A stretch of 64,000 nt of DNA from Nostoc sp. UHCC 0926 (lineage in GTDB: Bacteria > Cyanobacteriota > Cyanobacteriia > Cyanobacteriales > Nostocaceae): the NCBI RefSeq assembly GCF_028623165.1, contig NZ_CP117772.1, positions 186,001-250,000 of the forward strand, in the 5' to 3' direction. Made by a program: the position numbers and the translations under genes. Positions 52,091 to 60,494 of the stretch are shown in pieces. Positions within the stretch are counted from its first letter, which is position 1. Every line of letters starts with the position of its first letter. The notes under the pieces were generated by a model. That model worked only from the letters and a program-made list of their open reading frames with translations. It had not been told where the DNA came from and ran no database searches.

Positions 52091-53335
52091 TTATCTTTGG
52101 TGTAAGCAGTCTCCTTTTTGAGCGACTATCACCCCTCGGTGGGTGATGGATGATATTTCGTCCAAAGCAAAATAGCCGTTGTAATCCTGCATATAAACGG
52201 CTGCTCGATGTCTAAAGAGAATGACAGCAGGAGTGCAGGTCGTCAATTCCATGTCATATCCAGGAATATGCACTTTTACACCAACTGGGTACAAGCGATT
52301 CCAACGCTCAACTTTTTTTCGCGCCTCCGCTGCTAGTTTCTCTTTATCCACCATAAACTGGGTATTAAATTGGCTGGAACGTTCAACATCAGTGCGATCG
52401 CCCTTCATAGAGAACTGACTTGCCAAGGAGGGATCGACTTGACGATCGTCTTGAATATTAGAATTTTTTGGAGTATTGTCTTGCTGTGCTTGATATTCTC
52501 GTCTTATACTTGGGATTAACTTGGTTAAGATTCTACCGACACCTAGTTCCTCAAACTGCATTTCGTCTTGGCACAGCAGATAACCGATGCTTTCAGACCA
52601 GCGCACAGGAGATGTAATCTGATCTGCTAACTGGGACGCAATCTCTTCTTGTCGATAGGGTCGTGCATTGACGTTGCATACCACAGGAATCGTCAGTTTT
52701 GAAAAAGAAAAGTTTTCCAGATACCGGGCAAACTCTTTTCTTGCAGAAACCATATAGGGAGAGTGAAACGCGCCACTTGTGTTGAGAGAAACGTAAACCG
52801 CTCCCTCATCTACTAAGACTTGCTTGGATTTCTCGATATCTGCTTCCAGACCTGATATAATGGTTTGGTGTGGCGAGTTGTAGTTTGCAATATAAACTGC
52901 TGACAGTCCATGAAAGTCTAGCATTGTCCGAATGTCGGATGCCGCAGGCCCAATTACAGCTCCCATCGCACCATTGGGTGTACGGCTCATGAGTTCTCCG
53001 CGCCTTGCCACTAGGCGAATACCATCTTCAAAGGAAAAGGCTCCTGAACTGTGCAGTGCGTTGTACTCACCAAGACTGTGACCAGCTAAGAAATTAGGTA
53101 GCTTTCCAGATTCGGCTAGACGCAATTTGTAGGACAGTGCATTAACGACAAAAAGCGCCGGTTGAGTGAATTGTGTCCGATCGAGCTGGTTGTTTGGATC
53201 TTCTGTACACAATGTAACTATTGAATACCCAAGAATGTTACTGGCAATTTCCGTTTCCTCTGGAAATATTGCGAACAGTTGTTTTCCCATTCCTCTTGTT
53301 TGTGAACCCTGCCCAGGGAAAAGATAAGTAATCAT
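52091..53335 (-). CDS. Stand-alone malonyl-type acyltransferase (trans-AT) with C-terminal extension
   Basis: 414 residues. The opening YLFPGQGSQTRGMG and nucleophile motif GHSLGEY, with GAFHSPYM as the second catalytic region, mark a FabD-like trans-AT. The AT fold should end near residue 290. About 125 extra residues follow (VDKEKLAAEARKKVERWNRLYP, then IPGYDMELTTCTPAVILF), with a basic helical part and a beta-rich end I cannot assign. In HMGS cassettes a free AT loads malonate on the donor ACP, which the decarboxylating KS turns into acetyl-ACP. It starts 37 bp after the ECH gene and belongs to the same operon. Confidence 0.88.
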   Translation of the reverse strand: MITYLFPGQGSQTRGMGKQLFAIFPEETEIASNILGYSIVTLCTEDPNNQLDRTQFTQPALFVVNALSYKLRLAESGKLPNFLAGHSLGEYNALHSSGAFSFEDGIRLVARRGELMSRTPNGAMGAVIGPAASDIRTMLDFHGLSAVYIANYNSPHQTIISGLEADIEKSKQVLVDEGAVYVSLNTSGAFHSPYMVSARKEFARYLENFSFSKLTIPVVCNVNARPYRQEEIASQLADQITSPVRWSESIGYLLCQDEMQFEELGVGRILTKLIPSIRREYQAQQDNTPKNSNIQDDRQVDPSLASQFSMKGDRTDVERSSQFNTQFMVDKEKLAAEARKKVERWNRLYPVGVKVHIPGYDMELTTCTPAVILFRHRAAVYMQDYNGYFALDEISSITHRGVIVAQKGDCLHQR

Positions 53336-53372
53336 TGTAAATTAAGTTACTTTTGAGTATATAAGTTCCGCA

Positions 53373-54161
53373 CTATGGTTCCCAAGGAAATTTTCCTTCG
53401 TTAACGTATCTCCGAATCTTATCGAGATTCTCTTGAGAGCAAAACAACTGCTCGTTTGTCGAAACTGCCAACGATTGCGATCGCATCAGTATATCGTTTA
53501 GCTGGTGCATATATTTTTTATACTCGGACACGGCTGAATTCGACAGTCGGCTCAGACGAATCAGATGCTTACGTAACAGAGATTCGCTATCTTCAGAATA
53601 GGCATCCACTAAACCACTGGCGGATGCGTCCTGGACTGAAATTGGCATGGTCGTCAACGTCATGTAATGAGATTTTTGCACACCCACTCTGCGAATTAGA
53701 AATGGTAATACACAGGCGGGAAACAGACCGAACATGAGTTCGGAGAGGGCGAAAGTTGCTGATTCATCCGCCAGTACGATGTCGCAGGCGGCAACAAATC
53801 CGACTCCACCAGCACGCACCCTACCTCGCACATGGGCAATTGTGACAAATGAACCGATCGCCAGCTGCATCCATAAATGGTACAAGCGTTCAGCATCGAC
53901 CCTCCCAGCAGCATCATTCTGTTCAGCGATCTGGCGAAAGTCTGCACCAGTACAGAAAACATCCGGCAGTCCCTCAATCACAACAACACAAACCGCTTGT
54001 GATTTCTCTCTAGTTGTATTCTCACAAATGGCAAGGACATCTGTAAGTTCGGTTACGAGATGGTTGGTAATCGCATTCTCAGAATCTGACTGACACAGCT
54101 GAATGCGACAGATTGACCCCTGAAACCGGACGTTGATAGTTTGATACGTTAGCTCACCCAT
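53373..54161 (-). CDS. Enoyl-CoA hydratase-like dehydratase, ECH1 type (PksH/CurE-like)
   Basis: 262 residues of the crotonase fold. Oxyanion-hole segments FCTGADFRQ and RAGGVGFVAACDIVLADESATFALSE region are present, followed by LFPACVLPFLIRR, which is characteristic of the ECH1 dehydratases of beta-branching cassettes. It would dehydrate the HMG-like acyl-ACP to the glutaconyl form. The partner decarboxylase (ECH2) is not found in this window. The start ATG lies inside the end of the HMGS gene (13-nt overlap), so translation is coupled. Confidence 0.88.
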   Translation of the reverse strand: MGELTYQTINVRFQGSICRIQLCQSDSENAITNHLVTELTDVLAICENTTREKSQAVCVVVIEGLPDVFCTGADFRQIAEQNDAAGRVDAERLYHLWMQLAIGSFVTIAHVRGRVRAGGVGFVAACDIVLADESATFALSELMFGLFPACVLPFLIRRVGVQKSHYMTLTTMPISVQDASASGLVDAYSEDSESLLRKHLIRLSRLSNSAVSEYKKYMHQLNDILMRSQSLAVSTNEQLFCSQENLDKIRRYVNEGKFPWEP

Positions 54162-55411
54162 TTATACTCACGATGGAATTCTCGAATCTCGCATAAGGTC
54201 AACAATGGTCTATCTTTCCAGGCTGATCGCATACCCGTAAGCATTGTGGGGTCTAAAGTCACATTTCTCGTTCCGAAGCGGACACTGCGATTGCCCTGGA
54301 AAAGGTCTTCGTATTCCTCGATGGAAATCTGATAGCGTCGGTCTAGCATAGCCGCGATCTCAAACTGACGCTGCCACTGCTGTCCATTTGCTGTTACCAC
54401 ACCACTGTAGAACTCCGAGCAACAGCCCGAACCGTAGGAAAAGCAACCTAGTCGCTTTGGTGTCGTAAAATCACCATTGTCGATCGTACTGGACAAAGAT
54501 AACATCACCGTTCCGCCCATAATATTGCCCACCCGTTGGCAATAGCGAAGTCCTAGTGCAACTCGCTGATTAAAGTCAAGTTCAATATCGTTTAACTTTA
54601 CCTTAGTGAATTTACGCATCATCATGCGGTGTGCCCCTTTAACCATGCCACCAAAAGGCGTGTGGAATGTTAAGTACCCAAAGGTGTCTTGATAGTCTAC
54701 GCCTGAAACTCGCTTTTGATACTCAATAAACGCCTTCTCGCAGCAGTCGAGATACGACATCATAGACAGATCGACATCTCCCGATTCACTGTCTGGCACG
54801 GGACGGCAGGTATCCATGACCTCGTAGCCGTAATACCCATTTGCGCCTACATCGACTTGAAATACCTTTGGGTCGTCACTAACGAGGATGGCTACTGCCC
54901 CTGCACCTGAACTTGGCTCAAAATAAGACCAGTCGTTGGTGAGTGCCTCACCCCCTGGGGTGACAACGAATCGGGAGATATCGGTGGCTACAACCAACGC
55001 CTTAGCACCCGGTGATGTTTGCGAGAGGATGAAATTAAGGGCCATTTGTAGTCCGGCAGTCGCCGCATAGCACGCTTGCTTCAACTCGAATAAGCGACAG
55101 CATCGATTCAAACCCAGGTATTGATGAATGTAGGCGCTAATGGATTTACCGAAATCAATCCCTGATTCTGAGCAGGTAATGAGCAATTCTATTTGTCCTT
55201 TTTCCTCTTCTGAGAGGGAGTCGATTAAAGGTTTGGCAGCGTTGACACCAAAAGTGATAGGATCTTCAAACGGGAGGGCAACGGCTTTTTCCTTCATTAA
55301 TAAATTTTCAAACCGCCGCATATCTAGCTGTCGATGACGAGCCAGATCCATCACATCAAGGACGACACTACCGCCAAAAGCATTCATGCTTTCGATTCCA
55401 ACTGATATCAT
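54149..55411 (-). CDS. HMG-CoA synthase homologue for polyketide beta-branching (PksG/CurD-like)
   Basis: 420 residues from the ATG at 55411, which has GAGGA 7 nt upstream; starts further upstream fall inside the KS gene. The nucleophile is Cys114 in ELKQACYAATAG, the position seen in PksG and CurD. The Glu region ITCSESGID and the His region FHTPFGGMVKGAH are also conserved. The enzyme adds acetate from a donor ACP to the beta-keto group of an ACP-bound polyketide. It starts 13 bp after the KS stop and overlaps the ECH gene. The acceptor module is not obvious: the only PKS in the window (19258-23527) would offer a beta-ketone, but its ACP lacks the usual branching Trp. Confidence 0.92.
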   Translation of the reverse strand: MISVGIESMNAFGGSVVLDVMDLARHRQLDMRRFENLLMKEKAVALPFEDPITFGVNAAKPLIDSLSEEEKGQIELLITCSESGIDFGKSISAYIHQYLGLNRCCRLFELKQACYAATAGLQMALNFILSQTSPGAKALVVATDISRFVVTPGGEALTNDWSYFEPSSGAGAVAILVSDDPKVFQVDVGANGYYGYEVMDTCRPVPDSESGDVDLSMMSYLDCCEKAFIEYQKRVSGVDYQDTFGYLTFHTPFGGMVKGAHRMMMRKFTKVKLNDIELDFNQRVALGLRYCQRVGNIMGGTVMLSLSSTIDNGDFTTPKRLGCFSYGSGCCSEFYSGVVTANGQQWQRQFEIAAMLDRRYQISIEEYEDLFQGNRSVRFGTRNVTLDPTMLTGMRSAWKDRPLLTLCEIREFHREYKWVS

Positions 55412-55424
55412 GATTGTTCCTCGC

Positions 55425-56660
55425 TTAACATCGTCCAAGACATAATGCCGTATTGATTCCGCCAAACCCCATACTCAGGGCGATCGCATATTCGATCTGA
55501 TGTGTAACAGATTTTTCCCGAACCCAGTTAAAACTTGAGTCGATTGGACTTTCTAAGTTTAGCGATGGATGAAGTACTCCAGCACGCATTTGTAGAACTG
55601 TTGTCACCACCTCAACAGCTCCGGCGGCACTCAGTCCGTGACCGATCAGTGACTTGGTTGTATTGATATATGCGTGTGACAGACCTGCCTCGCGAATGGC
55701 TGAAATTTCAGTATCGTCGCCAGCGATCGAACCGCTACCGTGGGGATTGATATAGTCGATCGCTGGCGGCGACAATCCAGAACGAGCCAATGATTCCCAG
55801 ATGACAGACAGTTCACCTTCCTTAGATGGATTGGGGTTGCGGTTTCCGTCCATCCTGGTCGCCCACCCCAAAACTTTGGCATAGGGCGAAACGCCAGAAC
55901 GAGTCGCTGTATCTTCTTTTTCAATCACCACCACGGCACAAGATTCGCCAAAAATAAATCCGTCACGATGACGATCGAAAGGGCGACTGGCTAATGATGG
56001 CTCATTAGCATAACGATTTGACCCCATAGCCCCCATAGCTCGCAGTCCTCGACACTCCCAATGGGACAGATCCATTAAAGCTCCCATAGCGATGCAGACA
56101 TCAACTCTACCACTTGCAACAGCTTCGCTCGCCTCAATGACTGCTAACTGACCGCTAGCCGACGCGCCCCCTACGGTATGCGCGAATCCTTTCACAGGAA
56201 AATATTGGGTACAGAGTCCACAAATATCACTGTCAAGAAATGTCGTGCCATAACTCGGTCTGAGAAAATGAGTCTGATCTGCGTATTTTTCCTGAATCAG
56301 CACCAATTCACGCTGCTGGAAATTCGAGCCACCAACAATTAGACCGATGCGGCAAGGATCGACATCATTGAGTCGGGCATCCCGCCATGCTTCATCCAGC
56401 GTAGAAACTCCGACTTGAGCCGACCATGAGGCTGTCCGTAAATCTCTCTCGGCAATCCCATCAGGAATTACGAGATTGTCAATTTCGCAACCCAACAGAC
56501 GCAGATTGGCATCAACGATCTTTCGCCCAGGTCGATTGAGTTCAGCAAAAGCAGATTTCCCAGCCAGTATCGCCTCTAAAAAATTAACTTTTCCTTGCGC
56601 GATCGCAGTGGTGACTCCAACTCCTGTAATAAGTATTTTAGGTAAACTGATGTTTTTCAT
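55425..56660 (-). CDS. Decarboxylating ketosynthase with Cys-to-Ser active site
   Basis: 411 residues of KAS II-like thiolase fold. The usual active-site Cys is replaced by Ser167 in GGASASG, while both catalytic histidines are kept (NPHGSGS and KSLIGHGLSAAG). This is the pattern of the decarboxylating KS of HMGS cassettes (PksF/CurC-like), which turns malonyl-ACP into acetyl-ACP instead of condensing chains. The start ATG at 56660 lies inside the ACP gene (23-nt overlap), and the stop is 13 bp before the HMGS start. This order, ACP-KS-HMGS-ECH, is the standard one for beta-branching cassettes. Confidence 0.93.
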   Translation of the reverse strand: MKNISLPKILITGVGVTTAIAQGKVNFLEAILAGKSAFAELNRPGRKIVDANLRLLGCEIDNLVIPDGIAERDLRTASWSAQVGVSTLDEAWRDARLNDVDPCRIGLIVGGSNFQQRELVLIQEKYADQTHFLRPSYGTTFLDSDICGLCTQYFPVKGFAHTVGGASASGQLAVIEASEAVASGRVDVCIAMGALMDLSHWECRGLRAMGAMGSNRYANEPSLASRPFDRHRDGFIFGESCAVVVIEKEDTATRSGVSPYAKVLGWATRMDGNRNPNPSKEGELSVIWESLARSGLSPPAIDYINPHGSGSIAGDDTEISAIREAGLSHAYINTTKSLIGHGLSAAGAVEVVTTVLQMRAGVLHPSLNLESPIDSSFNWVREKSVTHQIEYAIALSMGFGGINTALCLGRC

Positions 56661-56898
56661 ACAGCAAATCGGTAAACTCGCCTATATTCTTGGCTTTTGC
56701 AAGCTCAATTAGAGGGATTTTTAGCGATAGCGATTCCAGCGTCATCATGACAATATCGGCTCGATCCATCGAGTTGGCTCCTAAGTCAGCGAGTCGATCC
56801 GTCTCAACAATGGAATGCCTCTCCAGTTCTGGAATAACTTCACAAGTGTGTTGGACAATGATGTTAAAGATACTATCCCTTGTAATCTCTGTTGTCAT
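56638..56898 (-). CDS. Donor acyl carrier protein of HMGS cassette
   Basis: 86 residues from the ATG at 56898; a TTG four codons upstream is an alternative. The phosphopantetheine site is Ser43 in LADLGANSMDRADIV. The GANSxDR motif is typical of the free donor ACPs (AcpK/CurB-like) used with HMG synthase homologues and differs from the GGDS/GGHS carriers of the assembly line. It would carry malonate from the free AT and acetate after KS decarboxylation. It follows the methyltransferase by 48 bp and overlaps the KS gene. Confidence 0.92.
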   Translation of the reverse strand: MTTEITRDSIFNIIVQHTCEVIPELERHSIVETDRLADLGANSMDRADIVMMTLESLSLKIPLIELAKAKNIGEFTDLLYEKHQFT

Positions 56899-56946
56899 CT
56901 CGATTCTCAATTATTCTAGGTCAATTGCATTTAATTGAACCAGTAT

Positions 56947-57804
56947 TTATGCTCTCCTTTTTGTCTTTACCAGCATATACCCAAGATTCTCACACATATC
57001 CTCAAACATTCCGACCCAGCGGTTGATCGCTTGACTCTCAACGTATTGCAGAATTTCGGTCTCATATTGTTTGAACGCGACTTTAACCTTTGGAACCAGA
57101 GGAGGAATTACAAATTCGGTTACGTCATCAATTTCGATCAGGTCAAACCCAGCCTCATCCAACAGTCCTGGATAATCTTCCTTTGGAATAAAGACCGAAT
57201 GAATTTTTTCTTTGGCAAACGTCTTAAATTCTTCAGTAATGTTTGACCGTGTTGGCAAGTCAGCGATCAGTAATGTGGCCCCTGGCTTCAAGATTCGATA
57301 AGCTTCTCGTAGGGCTTCGCGGTGTCCCATGTGAAAAATGGTTTCAAAAAACCAGCCTCCGTCATAGGTTGCATCGTCACAGGGCATTTCCAAGGCATTG
57401 CCCTGGATGAAGCGGACTTGCTCGGACATACCAGCTTCCTCAGCTAGCTGCTTCGCCTTGTCGTATTGGTACTTGCTGATTGTAATTCCATCAACGAAAC
57501 ATTCTTTCGCTTTTGCAATCCGCATAGCTGGGACACCAACACCGCATCCAAGATCGCAGAAGCGTTCTCCTTGAAAGATCTCCGACTTGTCGATCATAAT
57601 CTGAGTCAGGCGATCGGCTGCCTCACCAAGACTGGCGTCAGGATTCTTTTCGTCCCAGTAGCCCCAATGAAACTGCCCGTCAAAGATGAGATGCCCTCCT
57701 TGACCTCCGGGCGCATTATACATTTCTGCTACCTTTTCTGGTATTGGACTGCTTATAGTTGCCCCGTTTTCCTCAATATCAGACTTATTCACTGAGTTCC
57801 CCAT
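56947..57804 (-). CDS. SAM-dependent methyltransferase (class I)
   Basis: 285 residues. Motif I is FCDLGCGVGVPAMRIA; an acidic residue after the second strand (GITISKYQYDKA), GNALEMPCDD and LKPGATLLIADLP complete a class I small-molecule methyltransferase. The N-terminal HLIFDGQFHWGYWD is like that of sugar, polyketide or isoprenoid O/C-methyltransferases of natural-product clusters. The substrate cannot be read from the sequence. It is the first gene of the - strand operon MT-ACP-KS-HMGS-ECH-AT(-P450). An inverted repeat overlaps its start codon. Confidence 0.88.
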   Translation of the reverse strand: MGNSVNKSDIEENGATISSPIPEKVAEMYNAPGGQGGHLIFDGQFHWGYWDEKNPDASLGEAADRLTQIMIDKSEIFQGERFCDLGCGVGVPAMRIAKAKECFVDGITISKYQYDKAKQLAEEAGMSEQVRFIQGNALEMPCDDATYDGGWFFETIFHMGHREALREAYRILKPGATLLIADLPTRSNITEEFKTFAKEKIHSVFIPKEDYPGLLDEAGFDLIEIDDVTEFVIPPLVPKVKVAFKQYETEILQYVESQAINRWVGMFEDMCENLGYMLVKTKRRA

Positions 57805-57864
57805 AACCTATAAACAGGATTTAGATTTTATGAACCTAATTTTGCTAAAAGCATTATAGGTTAT
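57803..57864 (-). promoter_or_regulatory. 11-bp inverted repeat at start of HMGS operon
   Basis: ATAACCTATAA (57803-57813) and its exact complement TTATAGGTTAT (57854-57864), 40 bp apart, overlapping the start codon of the first operon gene. It could be an operator or a long-range hairpin in the mRNA leader. No regulator gene is adjacent. Confidence 0.45.
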
Positions 57865-57892
57865 AAGCAGGTAGGTAAAAGAATTTAAACCA

Positions 57893-57948
57893 ATTCGCAA
57901 TTCGCAATGGGCTAACGCCCCGCTCCGGTAACGCAACTCGCAATTACG
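57893..57948. repeat. Nostoc-type dispersed repeat (CAATTCGCAATTCGCAAT...)
   Basis: CAATTCGCAATTCGCAATGG, then TAACGCCCCGCT and AACTCGCAATTACG. A common noncoding dispersed repeat, between the HMGS operon and the insertion-sequence fragments. Confidence 0.6.
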
Positions 57949-58001
57949 TTTTGTAACGGCGATTTAACCCCGACACAAAAACTGCTGCCCTTCTTAGGTA
58001 G

Positions 58002-58348
58002 CAGGGCTGTTTCATTCCCTAAAAGATGTAAAATGACAAGCGTCGAAGGGATGAAAACAATGAGTGCAAATCTGATTGAACAACTACGGCAAGTAAAAGA
58101 TTTTCGAGTCAAAGATGGGCAAAGACATCAACTGTGGATGGTATTGCTGTTTGTGATTATGGGAACAATGAGCGGGTACGTAGGGTATCGTGCATGGGGG
58201 GACTTTGTAAAACGCCATCGTCGCGTATTGATTGATAAATTCAGAATTGAAAAACATGGTGTGCCTTCCTACTCGACGATCCGTCGGATACTAATAGGAG
58301 TAGACTTTGATATTCTTGCGAAAATATTCAATCAGTGGGAACTTCACA
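58002..58348 (+). pseudogene. ISAs1-family transposase, 5' fragment with left IS end
   Basis: The IS end CAGGGCTGTTTCATTCCC (58002-58019) is typical of ISAs1 elements. The open frame from about 58033 encodes the N-terminal domain: SANLIEQLRQVKDFRV, LWMVLLFVIMGTMSGYVGYRA, GVPSYSTIRRILIGVDF. It ends within about 100 residues at a junction with unrelated IS630 coding sequence, so the DDE catalytic part is gone. Confidence 0.8.
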
Positions 58349-58791
58349 TTGCGCCGAGGTCGTAGATTAAGTATTATCGGGTTTCTCCAACCAATAATAA
58401 GCTTTGTTTATGGTTTGGTGATTGGGGGTGTTAACCGCAAGTCTTGTATCGAAATGATAGAAAAAGAAGCCCAAGAAGCATTGGAATTGGGACGCATTAG
58501 AGTAATTGTGCAGGATAACGGACCAATACATAGATGCAAAGAAGTACAAGAGTTATGGTCAAAGTGGGAACAGATGGGTTTATACATCTTTTTTTTACCC
58601 AAGTATTGCTCCGAGATGAATCCAATTGAATTGGAATGGCAACACCTGAAAAAAGATGAGCTATCTGGGCGAATATTTGACGACGAATTAGACGCAAGCT
58701 TCATGCCGTAATTGACGGTATTCAAGCTAGAGGAGAAAAAGGGAACTACAGTACAGAACGTGTAAAATTTAATTCTAATTCCTCTGCTTAA
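58349..58791 (+). pseudogene. IS630-family transposase, 3' fragment
   Basis: Starts abruptly at the end of the ISAs1 fragment (RGRRLSIIGFLQ) and continues with IS630 C-terminal features: VIVQDNGPIHRCKEVQ and FLPKYCSEMNPIELEWQHLK, carrying the last DDE residues. A frameshift near 58690-58711 is followed by AVIDGIQARGEKGNYS in another frame, ending at TAA 58789-58791. The N-terminal half is absent. Confidence 0.78.
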
Positions 58792-59151
58792 CTTTTCGTT
58801 ACATAGTTGTAAATCTTTCCGCCCACCTACTTACTTGCCGCAATGGAATTATACCGCCGTGCCGCAGATCCAGTAATTCTGGATCTTATTTAACTGGAGT
58901 TTAGACTAAATACTAATGCTGGGAAAATAACACTTAGAGAAAGATAGTCAAAAAAAAGACAAATCTGGTCAGGAGAAAAATCTCTGGAAAGAAAAAGCGA
59001 TTAGCGATTGCACAAGTTTGACTGAATAAGGAGAATCTCGAAAAGTTCTGGCGATCGCTAACCCAAAAACAATGTTTTCTATCGCGGTTCTTGATAAAAT
59101 TTTCGTGCTATAGGTAGATTAACAAATAGATCATAATCTTAAGTCTTACCA
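58792..59151. other. Intergenic, contains left end of the transposon
   Basis: 360 bp without a gene. Holds a terminator-like hairpin (58866-58886), the left inverted-repeat pair and an AT-rich stretch upstream of the hydrolase gene with a possible -10 (CATAAT near 59134). No ribosome binding site is evident before 59152. Confidence 0.55.
58866..58886 (+). terminator. Hairpin next to left end of the 4.3-kb element
   Basis: AGATCCAG / CTGGATCT, 8-bp stem with a 5-nt loop and a following TTATTT, 4 bp outside the left inverted repeat. Terminator-like. Confidence 0.4.
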
Positions 59152-60072
59152 ATGCTCCGTCAGAAGCTGATGCTTACACCAGGAAGAGCCGCGGTCGGCA
59201 TCGGCGCAGCGTTGTCGCTGTCTGTAGCCGGCGTTGCCGCTCAGCCCTTGCGCGCGCCTAGTCTTGCAGCGGGGTCCGGCGCCACCCGTCCGCCCAAGTA
59301 CGTGTCGATGGGTAGCTCCTACGCCGCCGGACCCGGCGTCGGCAGACTCGACGGGCAGAGTGGCAGGTGCAGGCGGTCGCTCTCCAACTACGCGCATCTG
59401 CTGGCGGCGCGACGCAACCTGAACCTCGTGGACGTTGGCTGTTCCGGTGCGACCACGGCCGACATCCTACAAGGCTCGCAGGACGGCTTGCGCCCCCAGA
59501 TTGACGCGGTGGACGCCGACACCCGCCTGGTAACCGTCACGGTCGGCGGCAACGACGTCAACTATGTCGGCAACCTCGTTGGCTACACCTGCCGCCACAG
59601 GGGTGGGGCGGCCTGCAAGGTGGTATCCGATGCAAAGGTGGATCAGCGCTTCCAAGCCTTGCCCGGCTCGCTGCGCCAAGTCGTTGCCGAGGTACATCGG
59701 CGCGCGCCCAAGGCGCGCCTAGTGATGATCGGCTACCTGCCCGTGCTGCCGGGATCGGAGACGTTAGGCTGCGCGGCTGTTCCGCTTAGCCTGGCCGATC
59801 TCCGGCGGATGCAGGCGATCTACTCACGCCTGACGGACGTCATCGGCAGCGTAGCGCAAGAGACAGGCACGCCAGTGGTGCGCTCCTCCGTGATCGGTTC
59901 CGGCCATGACGCCTGCTCCGCCCAGCCCTTCGTCACAGGTTTCCAGCCGCCCGCCACCCCAGGCTGGCCAAGCCTCGTGTCCTACCATCCCAACCAGGCC
60001 GGCATGAATCGGCTCGCCTCCGCCCTTGACGAAACGCTAAAAGTACTGCGAAACCAAAACAACAAACACTAA
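59152..60072 (+). CDS. Secreted SGNH/GDSL hydrolase (lipase/esterase), foreign GC-rich gene
   Basis: 306 residues. An N-terminal signal peptide is likely (basic RQK, hydrophobic AAVGIGAALSLSVAGVAA). SGNH blocks are present: nucleophile Ser in YVSMGSSYAAGPG, Gly in DVGCSGATTADIL, Asn in VTVGGNDVNYVG and His in YHPNQAGM. Six or so Cys residues suit disulfides in an exported protein. The family is common in actinobacteria and some proteobacteria. Base composition rises sharply to GC-rich almost exactly at both ends of the coding region and differs from every other gene here, strong evidence for recent transfer. It lies inside a transposon and has its own terminator, so it is probably passenger cargo. 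Confidence 0.88.
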   Translation: MLRQKLMLTPGRAAVGIGAALSLSVAGVAAQPLRAPSLAAGSGATRPPKYVSMGSSYAAGPGVGRLDGQSGRCRRSLSNYAHLLAARRNLNLVDVGCSGATTADILQGSQDGLRPQIDAVDADTRLVTVTVGGNDVNYVGNLVGYTCRHRGGAACKVVSDAKVDQRFQALPGSLRQVVAEVHRRAPKARLVMIGYLPVLPGSETLGCAAVPLSLADLRRMQAIYSRLTDVIGSVAQETGTPVVRSSVIGSGHDACSAQPFVTGFQPPATPGWPSLVSYHPNQAGMNRLASALDETLKVLRNQNNKH

Positions 60073-60104
60073 AGCCAGCTTGAAGCTTTGGCTTTTATAT
60101 TTTT
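60070..60104 (+). terminator. Terminator after SGNH hydrolase
   Basis: AAAGCC-AGCTT / AAGCT-TTGGCTTT hairpin with a very short loop, then TATATTTTT, directly after the stop codon. Confidence 0.65.
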
Positions 60105-60163
60105 AGGTGTGTAGCTTGTCCACTCACTATTCCTGAGTCATTTTGTGGTGCGTTAGTCCTGAA

Positions 60164-60440
60164 GTTTAGACTAGTTCCCGGTGCGAAACTAAATTTTCAA
60201 AAAATGAGGATATGGATTTAAACTATTTCCAGCAACCTCAGTCAAGGTTTTTACTGGAGTTTAGACTAGTTCCCGGTGCGAAACTAAATTTCCAAAAAAT
60301 GAGGATATGGATTTAAACTATTTCCAGCAACCTCAGTCAAGGTTTTTACTGGAGTTTAGACTAGTTCCCGGTGCGAAACTAAATTTCCAAAAAATAAGGA
60401 TACGGATTTAAGATGTTTCCAAGAACTAAAACCAAGGTTT
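60164..60440 (+). repeat. Tandem array, 95-bp unit, about three copies
   Basis: GTTTAGACTAGTTCCCGGTG starts units at 60164, 60259 and 60354, exactly 95 bp apart; the third decays after half its length. The unit boundary in copies 2 and 3 reads ACTGGAGTTTAGACTA, which is the outer part of the transposon's terminal repeat. A partial inverted copy (GTTTCGCACCGCGAACTAGA) follows at 60468-60492. Confidence 0.88.
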
Positions 60441-60494
60441 TTAGGCTTTATAGAATGAGCCTTCTGAGTTTCGCACCGCGAACTAGACTAAAGG

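Noticed and set aside
56935..57246. Open frame on the + strand opposite the methyltransferase
   Set aside because: It is antisense to an intact, motif-bearing methyltransferase gene and shows no family features.
59146..59697. Open frames on the - strand and in other + frames within the GC-rich hydrolase
   Set aside because: High GC suppresses stop codons in all frames; only the SGNH frame has motifs and a signal peptide.
60164..60440. CRISPR array
   Set aside because: The 95-bp units are direct tandem copies without unique spacers and no cas genes are present.
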